A program made the translations under genes and the position numbers. From the IMG/VR virus record IMGVR_UViG_3300011126_000007, positions 1-21,840 of that record: a stretch of 21,840 nt of DNA, one strand, 5' to 3'. Origin of the DNA: a virus. Of this stretch, positions 1 to 8,059 are shown one piece after another; position 1 is the first letter of the stretch, and each line of letters starts with the position of its first letter. The notes beneath the pieces are model-generated. The model searched no databases. It was given only the letters and a program-made list of their open reading frames with translations, and had not been told where the DNA came from.

Positions 1-1059
1 AAACACGGTGGCGAATTTGATCGTAACGGGCGCGTTGTTGCACATTGGATTAAACAAGACGACGGCGAATTTAAACGTATGCCCGCGTTCGGTGAAAAAT
101 CCGGGCGTCGTATATCGTGGTTAGTTTATGGCACCGACAAACGTTTAGACGAAGTTCGCGGACAACCTATTTTAGCGTTAGTTATGCAATCGTTAAAAGA
201 GGTCGACCGTTATCGCGATAGCGCACAACGTAAAGCGGTTATAAATTCATTAATCGCAATGTCGGTCGAAAAGTCTACCGATAAAATGGGAACGTTACCC
301 GGTCAAGGTGGTGCGGTTCGTAATGATTCCGCAACACTTTCCGACGGCGACGGCGGCACCCGAACATTAAACGTCGCGCAATATTTACCCGGCATAACCG
401 TCGACGAAATGCAAGTCGGCGAAACATTAAACATGCACGGCGGACAAGGTACCGACGTAAACTTCCCGGCGTTCGAAGAAGCAATCGTACAAGCGATAGC
501 ATGGGCGAACGAAGTACCACCGGAAATATTACGCCTCGCATTTTCAAATAATTATAGTGCGTCACAAGCGGCGATAAATGAATTTAAAATTTATCTTAAT
601 CGTGTATGGTCCGATTTTGGCGAAACAGTTTGTACGCCGATTTATATCGAATGGTTACTAGCTGAAACGTTGCTCGGTAAAATACAAGCTAATAGTTTAT
701 TGCAATCATGGCGGACACCTTCACAATATGACATTTTCGGCGCATGGACTAGCGTAGATTGGTACGGTTCGATTAAACCGTCGACCGATATGTTAAAGCA
801 GGGTAAAGGGTCCGAATTGTGGATTAAATTAGGGTTGACCACACGCGCGCGCGAAGCACGTAACGCAACCGGTACAAAATTTAGTAAAAATGTAAAACGT
901 TTAGCCACGGAAAATAAATTATTAGCCGAAGCTATGCGACCTATGTTAGAACTACAAGCAGAATTCGGACCGGACGAAGTCGACGCCGCAATCGAAGCGG
1001 CAACAAAAACCGCCGATAATATTTTAGCGGTTGTCGAGGACAATATCGAAAGTGCGTAA
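1..1059 (+). CDS. Phage portal protein, lambda family (5' partial)
   Basis: The reading frame is open from base 1, so the N-terminus lies outside the window and about 352 residues are visible. The portal forms the dodecameric ring at the capsid vertex through which DNA enters and to which the tail joins. Family signs are a segment around the visible residues 50-85 containing DEVRGQPILALVMQSLKEVD, and a later PPEILRLAF then NYSASQAA stretch; this order is typical of lambda gpB-type portals. The C-terminus is helical, Ala/Glu rich and acidic. The ATG at 79 is internal, because the coding sense (HGGEFDRNGRVVAHW) continues upstream of it. The next gene overlaps the end of this one. The family call is from recognised sequence style and not from a search, but the following head genes (protease, decoration, major capsid) support it strongly. 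Confidence 0.9.
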   Translation, partial: KHGGEFDRNGRVVAHWIKQDDGEFKRMPAFGEKSGRRISWLVYGTDKRLDEVRGQPILALVMQSLKEVDRYRDSAQRKAVINSLIAMSVEKSTDKMGTLPGQGGAVRNDSATLSDGDGGTRTLNVAQYLPGITVDEMQVGETLNMHGGQGTDVNFPAFEEAIVQAIAWANEVPPEILRLAFSNNYSASQAAINEFKIYLNRVWSDFGETVCTPIYIEWLLAETLLGKIQANSLLQSWRTPSQYDIFGAWTSVDWYGSIKPSTDMLKQGKGSELWIKLGLTTRAREARNATGTKFSKNVKRLATENKLLAEAMRPMLELQAEFGPDEVDAAIEAATKTADNILAVVEDNIESA

Positions 1060-1837
1060 ATTTGTTTATAAATCCGAAGACGCGTTCGACATTGCCGTCG
1101 GTTTAGGTTTAATAGAGGGTGTTAACGAATTCGCGACGCAAGGTTTTTCAGGCGAACCGCTAAGCATTGATATAGAAACCGATGTTACTACGGTCCCGTT
1201 AGCGGATTTAGATACAACAACCGACCCGACGTTAGCTACTATATATTGGCCTAGTAACGACGGTGAAGCGATGGAAATTTCGAGCGACGACGCAACGGAC
1301 ACGGGACCGGTCGAAATATTTGCGTTAGGTCCGGGCGGTATATATTTACCACCGTTTACAGTAACGTTGCAAGGTTTAACACCGGTGCCGTTACCCGATC
1401 CGAATTTATATTCGCGCATTAATTTTATGCGAAATATACACCCACCGGGTATTAACGGTACGGTTACGATTCGCGCCGCCGGTGCTGGTAATACATTTAT
1501 AAATATGCTCGCGTTACATCAAAATTCGACGCAATGTCGGTACACTATCCCCGCCGGAAAAAAAGGATTATTAAAAACGGCGGTCGGTTCGATGCGTAAA
1601 CAGGGTGGTACCGATACGGCATTAGCGATATTAATACACGTTAAACCGTTTAATTTTGCTAAATTTTACCACCCGTTCGGTTTTGGTTTACAACGAAGCG
1701 GGACGACTACGATGTCGTTAGTAAACGCATACCCGGAAGCAATTAACGGGCCTTTCGACGTTGCGGTTTCCGGGAACGCGTCCGCCGCCGGTGCCGAAGC
1801 CGCCGCGCGTATAGCTGGTTTAATAATTGACATTTGA
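1052..1837 (+). CDS. Unrecognised probable virion protein between portal and protease
   Basis: I chose the GTG at 1052 as the start, overlapping the portal stop by 8 bases, with a GAGGA at 1036-1040 about 11 bases upstream. The frame also contains a TTG at 1031, giving 268 residues, but that has no better ribosome site. The protein starts MRKFVYKSEDAFD, is about 261 residues long, and has no transmembrane segment or Cys cluster. It is rich in Thr, Gly, Pro and beta-forming residues, with a LPPFTVTLQGLTPVPLPDP stretch and an IPAGKKGLLKT motif in the middle, and ends in an Ala-rich helix. Small beta-rich proteins with an IPAGK-type motif recur in marine phage structural clusters. A capsid-decorating or head-fibre role is an inference from position and composition. 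Lambda carries no gene at this place between portal (B) and protease (C). Confidence 0.75.
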   Translation: MRKFVYKSEDAFDIAVGLGLIEGVNEFATQGFSGEPLSIDIETDVTTVPLADLDTTTDPTLATIYWPSNDGEAMEISSDDATDTGPVEIFALGPGGIYLPPFTVTLQGLTPVPLPDPNLYSRINFMRNIHPPGINGTVTIRAAGAGNTFINMLALHQNSTQCRYTIPAGKKGLLKTAVGSMRKQGGTDTALAILIHVKPFNFAKFYHPFGFGLQRSGTTTMSLVNAYPEAINGPFDVAVSGNASAAGAEAAARIAGLIIDI

Positions 1838-1889
1838 TAAATTACAAGGTAACGGGTAACATGCAACTAACTACAAAAGAGGTTCGACC

Positions 1890-3074
1890 ATGTGGCTATT
1901 AGAATCTAGTGTCCGCGACGCATTAGACGCGGCTATTATTGCGGGTGTTTCACCAACCGCAGAACAACAAGCACAATTCGAAGCGACACACATTTCGGCG
2001 TTATCCGAAGGCGGCTCGCGTATTCTTACAATGGCGGGAAGTAGTGCCGAAATATCTGTAAAAGGTGTACTAACAAAAGCCCCCGATTTTTTAGCGATGT
2101 TATTCGGCGGTGGTAACACCACATACCCGGATATTATAAGCGCGTTAAAAGAAGCAAACGAAAACCCAAACATTGCCGACATTACATTAGTAATTGATTC
2201 CCCCGGCGGTCATATCGACGGCTTATTCGATTTATTAGACACGTTAAAAGCTATACGCAAGCCGGTCAAGGCTATCGGTATTAATTTAGTCGCGTCCGCC
2301 GCGTATGCTATCGCAAGTCAAGCCGATACGATTGTATCGTCGAATGATGCTACCCGGTTCGGTAGTATTGGGATAGTTATGTCGGCTAAAATTGACGAAA
2401 ATAGAGTCGATATTACAAGTACGAACGCACCGAGAAAAGCGCCGGACGTTCGTACCGAAGAAGGTAAAGCAATGATCGTCGAACAACTCGACGCAATGCA
2501 CGAATTATTTGTCGCCGCTATAGCCGATGGGCGAGGCGGAACGACGGACGATATTAATGCTAATTTCGGTCAAGGTGGGGTATTACTTGCCGGGGAAGCG
2601 TTAAAACGCGGTATGATTGACAGTATAGCGGCACGACCGTTACAATCTGTTAAAAATACTAACACTCAATCCGCCGCTATTGGCGGGGACAATCAAAAGG
2701 TTAAAGTTATGACTTTAGACGAACTTAAAGCCGCACACCCCGAAGCGTATAACGCGGCGGTTAGTGTTGGCGTTACACAAGGTGTAACACAAGAACGCGA
2801 CCGCGTAGGTTCACATTTAACGATGGGTAAATCGTCGGGCGATATGGAAACGGCGGTTAAAGCATGTATCGAAGGTACTGAAATGACCGGCACCATGCAA
2901 GCGACATACATGTCCGCAGGTATGGCCCGCGCGGATATTTCAGCCGCCACAAGCGACGAAGAAGTAACCGCCGCCGCAGGTGATAACGCTAACGCCGAAG
3001 ACGACACCGCAGAAACAGACGCGGAAAGTGTTGTCGCAGGTTTAGAAGCACGTTTCGGAACGGAGGTTAAATAG
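1890..3074 (+). CDS. S49 family prohead protease (lambda gpC-like) with scaffold domain
   Basis: This 394-residue protein has an S49 (SppA/ClpP-fold) peptidase domain at about residues 50-250. Visible signature elements are DSPGG (103-107), which forms the oxyanion region; VASAAYA with the probable nucleophile Ser136; GSIG (158-161); and APRKAPDVR with the probable general base Lys183. The Ser-Lys spacing of about 47 is close to that of lambda gpC. Such proteases cleave the scaffold and themselves during prohead maturation. The C-terminal 120 residues are Ala/Glu/Asp rich and low in complexity, as expected of a fused scaffold. AGAGG lies upstream of the ATG at 1890. Position between portal and decoration protein is canonical for lambda-like heads. 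Confidence 0.92.
   Translation: MWLLESSVRDALDAAIIAGVSPTAEQQAQFEATHISALSEGGSRILTMAGSSAEISVKGVLTKAPDFLAMLFGGGNTTYPDIISALKEANENPNIADITLVIDSPGGHIDGLFDLLDTLKAIRKPVKAIGINLVASAAYAIASQADTIVSSNDATRFGSIGIVMSAKIDENRVDITSTNAPRKAPDVRTEEGKAMIVEQLDAMHELFVAAIADGRGGTTDDINANFGQGGVLLAGEALKRGMIDSIAARPLQSVKNTNTQSAAIGGDNQKVKVMTLDELKAAHPEAYNAAVSVGVTQGVTQERDRVGSHLTMGKSSGDMETAVKACIEGTEMTGTMQATYMSAGMARADISAATSDEEVTAAAGDNANAEDDTAETDAESVVAGLEARFGTEVK
2709..3074 (+). CDS. Probable internally started scaffold protein (Nu3-like), in frame within the protease gene
   Basis: An in-frame ATG at 2709 (Met274 of the protease) is preceded by AAAAGG at 2695-2700 with an 8-base spacing. It begins MTLDELKAAHPEAYNAA, exactly where the peptidase domain has ended and the low-complexity tail begins. 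The product would be 121 residues, with an acidic Ala/Glu/Asp-rich C-terminus. In lambda the scaffold Nu3 is made from an internal start in the 3' part of gene C and shares its frame; the arrangement here is the same. The ribosome site and domain boundary are seen directly. Separate expression is an inference. Confidence 0.5.
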   Translation: MTLDELKAAHPEAYNAAVSVGVTQGVTQERDRVGSHLTMGKSSGDMETAVKACIEGTEMTGTMQATYMSAGMARADISAATSDEEVTAAAGDNANAEDDTAETDAESVVAGLEARFGTEVK

Positions 3075-3076
3075 TC

Positions 3077-3478
3077 ATGGCTAACATTACTACAACTAAT
3101 GTGGATTTAGGTAACGTTGTTATCGAAGGTGTTGCAGATCACGACGAACTATTAACGCTTGCCGGTGCGGACGATATTGCCGAAGGTACTATCCTCGCGC
3201 GCGATTCTGTTTCCGGTAAACTGGTATTGTTTGTTGTTGGTGGTGTCACTAACGAAAACGGTATCCCGAAAGCGGTTATAACTTACCCGGTAAGTTCAGC
3301 CGGTGCGGGCGACGTTGCTATCCGTGCTTTACAAACTGGTAAAGTTAATTTTAATCGTCTGGTTATTGATGCGGACGGCGATAACAGTAATGTTAGTAAC
3401 GCCGTAATGGATCAATTGCGCGATTACGGTATCGAAACCGTAAAAGTACAAGACCTTTCAATCCTCGATAATCAGTAA
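3077..3478 (+). CDS. Head decoration protein (lambda gpD family)
   Basis: This 133-residue protein stabilises the expanded capsid by binding as trimers at threefold sites of the major capsid protein. The segment LTLAGADDIAEGTILARDS followed by GKLVLF is characteristic of the HDPD (gpD-like) decoration family. The C-terminal part carries the usual acidic, VMDQLRDYGIETVKVQDLS-type end. It starts at the ATG 3077, two bases after the protease stop, with CGGAGG upstream. Codon use is biased to CGT/CGC, GGT and AAC, as expected for a very abundant protein. Its position between protease/scaffold and the major capsid gene is the lambda order C-Nu3-D-E. Confidence 0.9.
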   Translation: MANITTTNVDLGNVVIEGVADHDELLTLAGADDIAEGTILARDSVSGKLVLFVVGGVTNENGIPKAVITYPVSSAGAGDVAIRALQTGKVNFNRLVIDADGDNSNVSNAVMDQLRDYGIETVKVQDLSILDNQ

Positions 3479-3517
3479 TAACTGATTTTCATTAACTGAT
3501 TACGGGAGTAATTAAAA

Positions 3518-4612
3518 ATGAGCGATTCAATTACTAAACGCATGATCCGCGTTTATAACCAAATGGCAGGAACTACGCTATTTTTATCGGGCATGTTTCA
3601 AAGTCCGCCGGAAAATTTCCATAGTTCCGAAGAAGTCGAAATCGATATCGTTCGTAGCGACGAAGAAGTTAGTATCGTAATTCAGGACCTTTCTACAGGG
3701 TACCGAATGAACTCTAGCGACTCGTATACGAATAAATCGTTTAAGCCGCCAATCAATAAAGAAGCGATTACGGTTAATTCGTTTGACCTTCTTAAACGTA
3801 ATGCCGGTTCTAACCCTTTCGAGTCCCCGGACTTCCGCATGAATATTATAGCGCGCATGTTTAACGGCATGGTTAAGGTCGAACGTAAAATCCGTCGTGC
3901 AATGGAATTACAAGCGTCGCAGATTTTACAAACTGGCGTATTAACGTTAATCGACGACGCGGGTACCGCGCTTTATACGTTGGACTTCCAACCTAAAGCG
4001 ACGCATTTTCCGACGGCGGGTATTACGTGGGGTGGTGCAACTTCCGTACCGCTTGACGACATTAGTGCCCTTGCGGAAATTATCCGTAACGACGGTCTAG
4101 GCGATCCCGACGAATTGATTTTCGGTGTTGACGCGTTTAACGCATTTATTGCGGATTCAACGGTACAAGCATTGTTAAATAATCGTCGTATGGATACGGG
4201 TGCGGTTGCACCGATGAAACGTCGCGGCGATGGTGGTACGTATCGCGGTTGGGTTGAAATCGGCAACTATCGTTATCAAATGTGGACTTATGGCGGACGT
4301 TATAACCACCCACAAACGGGCGTTAAAACTCCGTTTATTGATCCCGGTAAAGTTATCGTACGCGATAGTACGGGTCGTTTAGATGCAACGTTCGGCGCTA
4401 TTCCGAATATCGGTCGCGAAATGGGTGTACAGGCTACAAACTTGTTACCTGAACTACCCGGACGTATCACTAACGAAGGCGGTAACATGGATTTGTTTAC
4501 AAACGCATGGTTATCACCGGACGGCGAACAATTGTTCGGCGGTGTTGGCGTACGTATGTTGTTAATTCCTACGGCAATCGATACATACGGTTGTTTAGAT
4601 ACAGGTCTATAA
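3518..4612 (+). CDS. Major capsid protein (lambda gpE family)
   Basis: This 364-residue protein is slightly longer than lambda gpE (341). It shows the family pattern: an N-terminal arm, the SSEEVEIDIVRSDEEVSIVI strand region near residues 36-55, a KSFKPPINKE segment, a helical spine around residues 105-135 (RMFNGMVKVERKIRRAMELQ), and a C-terminal beta-rich domain ending in a hydrophobic VGVRMLLIPTAIDTYGCLD stretch. It forms the hexamers and pentons of the icosahedral shell. A GGGAG ribosome site lies upstream. Arg codons are almost all CGT or CGC, in contrast to lysis genes, which use CGA and AGA; this fits very high expression. An intrinsic terminator follows directly. Confidence 0.93.
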   Translation: MSDSITKRMIRVYNQMAGTTLFLSGMFQSPPENFHSSEEVEIDIVRSDEEVSIVIQDLSTGYRMNSSDSYTNKSFKPPINKEAITVNSFDLLKRNAGSNPFESPDFRMNIIARMFNGMVKVERKIRRAMELQASQILQTGVLTLIDDAGTALYTLDFQPKATHFPTAGITWGGATSVPLDDISALAEIIRNDGLGDPDELIFGVDAFNAFIADSTVQALLNNRRMDTGAVAPMKRRGDGGTYRGWVEIGNYRYQMWTYGGRYNHPQTGVKTPFIDPGKVIVRDSTGRLDATFGAIPNIGREMGVQATNLLPELPGRITNEGGNMDLFTNAWLSPDGEQLFGGVGVRMLLIPTAIDTYGCLDTGL

Positions 4613-4620
4613 CATCAAAT

Positions 4621-4654
4621 AACCGGGGCGGGAAACTTCCCCGGTTTTTCTTTT
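4621..4654 (+). terminator. Intrinsic terminator after the major capsid gene
   Basis: A perfect 8-bp stem, AACCGGGG (4621-4628) with CCCCGGTT (4639-4646), closes a 10-base loop and is followed by a T-rich run (TTTTTC TTTT). It lies 9 bases after the major capsid stop codon. It should end or attenuate transcription of the head module, so the tail genes must depend on read-through, antitermination or a promoter that I cannot identify in the 23 bases before the next start. Confidence 0.88.
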
Positions 4655-4677
4655 CAATAATATAGGGGTTTAATAAC

Positions 4678-5061
4678 ATGCCTAGCAATAAAGATTTAAT
4701 CGCAGATATCGAAGCCGAAGCAAATGCGAAAGGTGTCGACATTCCAGTAACCGAAGGTTTAAGCAACGCGCAATTAGCGGACACCCTCAAAGTTTTAAAA
4801 GCGGCGGCACCGGCACCCGCGTCGAATGACGACGATAAATCGGACGACGAAACATCGGACGACGAAACTAACGACGCAAACGACGACGAAGTCGAAGCGC
4901 CCAAAACTAAAAAAGCGCCGTACACAATGGCACCCAATAAAGCGATAACAACTTTAAAAGGTGTTTTAGCGGAAGGCGAAGAAGTTAAAGCCGAATATTT
5001 ACCCGACGGTAAAGACGGTTTAAAACGCCATGTTAAAAACGGCTTGATCGTTAAAAACTAA
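4678..5061 (+). CDS. DNA-packaging/head-completion protein with N-terminal HeH-like domain (lambda gpFI-like position)
   Basis: This is a 127-residue protein. Residues 1-42 (SNKDLIADIEAEANAKG then GLSNAQLADTLKVLKA) look like the small helix-extended-helix (HeH/LEM-like) domain found in gpFI-type and other phage packaging proteins. Residues 50-80 are a strongly acidic linker with a repeated SDDET unit. Residues 85-127 form a short basic/beta-like C-terminal segment ending LKRHVKNGLIVKN. In lambda, gpFI helps terminase engage the prohead, and its gene follows the major capsid gene as here. The sequence is too short and low in complexity for certainty. AGGGG lies upstream of the ATG at 4678. Confidence 0.6.
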   Translation: MPSNKDLIADIEAEANAKGVDIPVTEGLSNAQLADTLKVLKAAAPAPASNDDDKSDDETSDDETNDANDDEVEAPKTKKAPYTMAPNKAITTLKGVLAEGEEVKAEYLPDGKDGLKRHVKNGLIVKN

Positions 5062-5071
5062 GGTCCGACTA

Positions 5072-5458
5072 ATGGGATTAAGAGATACAGCCGCAGCCGA
5101 TAACCGTATTATTTTAAACGATAGTACGTTCGGCTTCGGCTATTCTATTACTATTACCGATCCCACCGGCACTAATACACCGTTTACCGGGTTTTCTAAT
5201 GACATAGGTCAACTTATCGACCCGGAAACAGGTATCGCCGTTAGCGGGCGTTTAGCAACCGCAGCGATACATATACAAGACATACTCGACGCCGGGTTAA
5301 CATTACCCGAAAGTATTGCGGATAAATCGTCGAAACCGTGGTTAATTACATTTAACGATATTAACGGCGTCGCGCAAGTGTTCAAAGTTTCACAATCGAA
5401 CCCCGACCGCGCGTTAGGTATGTTAATTTGTATACTCGAATTTTATAAGGTTGCGTAA
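5072..5458 (+). CDS. Putative head-tail connector (lambda gpFII-like)
   Basis: This 128-residue protein begins GLRDTAAADNRIILNDS, resembling the start of FII-type head-tail joining proteins in Mu-like and lambda-like hybrid phages. A beta-rich body follows (residues 22-75), then a segment of the pattern KPWLITFNDINGVAQVFKVS and an ILEFYKVA end, consistent with a small barrel. It would bind under the portal and provide the docking surface for the tail. The ATG at 5072 has AAGG upstream, and the stop overlaps the next gene's ATG (ATGG shared at 5458), so the two are translationally coupled. The role is inferred from place, length and N-terminus. Confidence 0.55.
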   Translation: MGLRDTAAADNRIILNDSTFGFGYSITITDPTGTNTPFTGFSNDIGQLIDPETGIAVSGRLATAAIHIQDILDAGLTLPESIADKSSKPWLITFNDINGVAQVFKVSQSNPDRALGMLICILEFYKVA

Positions 5459-6129
5459 TGGCACTCGGATTTATTGATAAACAAGATACGTTCGAAATCA
5501 TACGGGATCAAATCGCGCTTATTTTAGCGAACGAAGTCGCTAACCAAATGGCGTTAGCCGTAACCGCCGGGGAAGACCCGGAGTTATGGAACTTAAAAAT
5601 TTATACAGAACGTTCGAACCCGTGGGAACAATATTTAAATAAATCAAACGTCGTTACACCAATCGTTAACGTGTGGTTTGATAATGAAAATTTCGATAAA
5701 GCCGCGAGCAATGTAGTATCACGACAAAAAGCCGTCGGCGTTTTTAATATTGATTGTATCGGTTTTGGTGTAAGCGAAGACGACGGCGGTACCGGACATT
5801 TACCGGGCGACGAACTTGCCGCAAAAAATGTACAACGCGCAATACGATTAGTTAGAAATATTTTAATGGCTGCGGAAAATACATATTTACAATTACCACG
5901 CGGGACCGCATGGGATAGAATACCGCAATCTATTGCAACGTTTCAACCGGCAATAGACGCGAGTGCCATACAAAAAATAGTAGGCGCTCGGTTGGCGCTT
6001 AATGTATCATATAACGAATTTAGTCTACAGGTGGAAGGCGACACAATGGACCTTTTATCTATTGACATTCAACGGGCCGAAGACGGGGCAATCCTCGCCG
6101 AAGCTGATTATAGTTATCCATTACCATAG
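5458..6129 (+). CDS. Putative tail terminator/tail completion protein
   Basis: This is a 223-residue protein lying between the connector and the sheath gene. In myophages with Mu-like tails, that slot holds the protein that caps the tail tube and sheath and joins it to the head. It starts MALGFIDKQDTFEIIRDQIALILANE, an amphipathic helix. A beta segment follows (VTPIVNVWFDNENFD), then VFNIDCIGFGVSEDDG, a helical stretch from about residue 120 to 145 (AAKNVQRAIRLVRNILMAA), and beta strands to the end. That order of helix, sheet, helix, sheet fits tail terminator folds. It overlaps the upstream gene by one base. The specific family is not certain. Confidence 0.55.
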   Translation: MALGFIDKQDTFEIIRDQIALILANEVANQMALAVTAGEDPELWNLKIYTERSNPWEQYLNKSNVVTPIVNVWFDNENFDKAASNVVSRQKAVGVFNIDCIGFGVSEDDGGTGHLPGDELAAKNVQRAIRLVRNILMAAENTYLQLPRGTAWDRIPQSIATFQPAIDASAIQKIVGARLALNVSYNEFSLQVEGDTMDLLSIDIQRAEDGAILAEADYSYPLP

Positions 6130-6140
6130 GAGTTAACGAC

Positions 6141-7643
6141 ATGGGTATTAGTACAGCAATTGACGCGAGCGCCGTAGCCCGTGTTCTAGGTATTAAAACA
6201 GATTTTAAAGACCTCCGGGGCGGTAGTGTTGTATTTTTACCGCAGCGAGTCGCGCTAGTAGGTCAAGGCGCAACCGCTTCGGTTTATTCAAATGATAAAA
6301 AAACCGTTTTTAGTGCTTTAGAGGTTGCACAAACTTACGGTTTTGGTTCGCCCGTACATTTAGCGGCTAAACAATTGTTACCGTCTAACGGTGACGGTAT
6401 CGGTTCTATTCCGTTAACAATTTATCCACTTGACGACGACGCGGCGGGTGTTGCTTCCGCCGGTGATATTACACCGACAATCGCACCGACCGAGGTTGCG
6501 AGTTATATCATTCGTGTTAATAACATTGATTCCGAAGCGTTTAACGTCGAACTTACTGATACGGCGGCTACCGTTGCCGCGAAAATGGAAGCGGCGGTTA
6601 ATGCTAATTTAGATATGCCAATTACCGCCGCAACCGCAATTACACCCGATAGAATCGAAACTACGTCTAAATGGGAAGGTGCGAGCGCAAACGATATCGT
6701 TATCGAGGTTATCGGTTCAACTACTTCGGGCAACTCGTTCGCTATTACCCAACATACCGGCGGTGCAAATAACCCGGACGTTGACGACGCATTAAACCAA
6801 ATCGGCAACGTGTGGGAAACAATGGTCCTAAATTGTATGGATATTGCCGACACGGTAACACTCGGTAAGTATCTAACATTCGGTACCGGTCGTTGGGGTG
6901 CAATCGTTCGTAAACCATTAATAACATTTACAGGTAACACGGCGACCACGGTTGCGGCGGCTACTGTAATAACGGACGCGCGTAAAACTGATAATGTTAA
7001 TTGTCAGTTAGTCGAACCCGGCTCGAACGATTTACCGTTCGTTGTTGCGGGTCGTCAATTGGCACGTATTGTTAAACTAGCAAATAACAACCCGGCGCAC
7101 GATTACGGTAGTCAAAACGCTACCGGGTTAACACCGGGTGCCGACGGCGACCAATGGGGTTACGCGGAACGCGACGCCGCAGTTAAGGCGGGTAGTTCAA
7201 CTATCGAAGTTAAAGACGGCGTCATAAACGTTTCCGATGTGGTTACAATGTACCACCCGGACGGCGACCCTACCCCGGCATATCGTTATGTAGTTGATAT
7301 CGTTAAACTACAAAATATTATTTTCAATTTAAACCTTGAATTTGCTACGGCAAAATGGGACGGTGCGCCGTTGATCCCGGACGATCAACCAACGGTTAAC
7401 CCGGACGCTAAGAAACCTAAAACCGCAGTAGCGGCGGCGGCTTCTATCGTTGATAGTCTTGGTTTAAATGCAATTTTATCCGATACTAAAACAACGATCC
7501 CGGATATTGCTGCGGAAATTGACGCGGGAAACCCTAAACGTTTAAATATGGTTATCCCTGTTAAACTTTCGGGCAATACGAATATTAAATCGTTTGATTT
7601 ACAATTCGGTTTCTTTTTTGGTACGCCGACGGTAGTCGCGTAA
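6141..7643 (+). CDS. Contractile tail sheath protein (Mu gpL-like)
   Basis: This 500-residue protein polymerises around the tail tube and contracts to drive the tube through the host envelope. The N-terminal part reads GSVVFLPQRVALVGQGATAS then SALEVAQTYGFGSPVHLAAKQLLP, the typical opening of Mu-like sheath proteins. The C-terminal domain (about 400-500) carries the conserved ending, with KRLNMVIPVKLSGNTNIKSF and a beta hairpin, which exchanges strands with neighbouring subunits. AGGAG lies 7 bases before the ATG. The gene is followed by the tube gene, as in every contractile system. The protein shows strong CGT/GGT codon preference, which fits its abundance. Confidence 0.9.
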   Translation: MGISTAIDASAVARVLGIKTDFKDLRGGSVVFLPQRVALVGQGATASVYSNDKKTVFSALEVAQTYGFGSPVHLAAKQLLPSNGDGIGSIPLTIYPLDDDAAGVASAGDITPTIAPTEVASYIIRVNNIDSEAFNVELTDTAATVAAKMEAAVNANLDMPITAATAITPDRIETTSKWEGASANDIVIEVIGSTTSGNSFAITQHTGGANNPDVDDALNQIGNVWETMVLNCMDIADTVTLGKYLTFGTGRWGAIVRKPLITFTGNTATTVAAATVITDARKTDNVNCQLVEPGSNDLPFVVAGRQLARIVKLANNNPAHDYGSQNATGLTPGADGDQWGYAERDAAVKAGSSTIEVKDGVINVSDVVTMYHPDGDPTPAYRYVVDIVKLQNIIFNLNLEFATAKWDGAPLIPDDQPTVNPDAKKPKTAVAAAASIVDSLGLNAILSDTKTTIPDIAAEIDAGNPKRLNMVIPVKLSGNTNIKSFDLQFGFFFGTPTVVA

Positions 7644-7675
7644 TAAACTATTAATTAAAATAGGAGTTTATCGAT

Positions 7676-8059
7676 ATGTCTGCAACTGGCGGTAGTATTG
7701 AAAGTGTAACGCTCGACGGTCGCGAATTCGCGGTCGCGGCGGACGCGGAATCGCAACGTAAATTAGGCGGTTTCGAAAATGAAGTACAGGCGAACGGTGA
7801 TAGTAGCGCACGTCTGATTAAAACCCGTGTACCGTTGTCGATTGACGGTTTAACGATTGAAATTAACGACGATAAAGGCGACCAAGAATTCGTACAAGAA
7901 TTGTCTAACCGTAATGATTTTTTCCCGGTTGCGATTACGTATGTTTCCGGTAACACGTATCAAGGTACGGCGCAAATCGTTGGCGAATTTCAAACGTCGA
8001 GCCAAAACGCGACCGGTGCGGTTTCATTAATGGGACCGGGTATTTTAACTAAACAGTAA
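7676..8059 (+). CDS. Tail tube protein (Mu gpM-like)
   Basis: This 127-residue protein forms the stacked hexameric rings of the inner tail tube. Mu gpM is of similar size (about 118). The body is beta-rich: GSIESVTLDGREFAVAAD at the N-terminus, a central IDGLTIEINDDKGDQEFVQEL, and VAITYVSGNTYQGTAQIVGE then TGAVSLMGPG near the end, a pattern seen in short Mu-type tube proteins. TAGGAG lies upstream of the ATG. It sits directly after the sheath gene and before the assembly chaperone, the usual order in myophages. Confidence 0.85.
   Translation: MSATGGSIESVTLDGREFAVAADAESQRKLGGFENEVQANGDSSARLIKTRVPLSIDGLTIEINDDKGDQEFVQELSNRNDFFPVAITYVSGNTYQGTAQIVGEFQTSSQNATGAVSLMGPGILTKQ

Noticed and set aside
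642-1043. 133-residue open frame on the minus strand
   Set aside because: It is antisense to the portal gene; the Ser/Ala-rich sequence mirrors the Ala/Glu-rich portal C-terminus, and no ribosome site or family match is seen.
6503-6949. 148-residue minus-strand frame in the sheath gene
   Set aside because: It is antisense to a confidently assigned sheath gene and has no supporting start site or domain.
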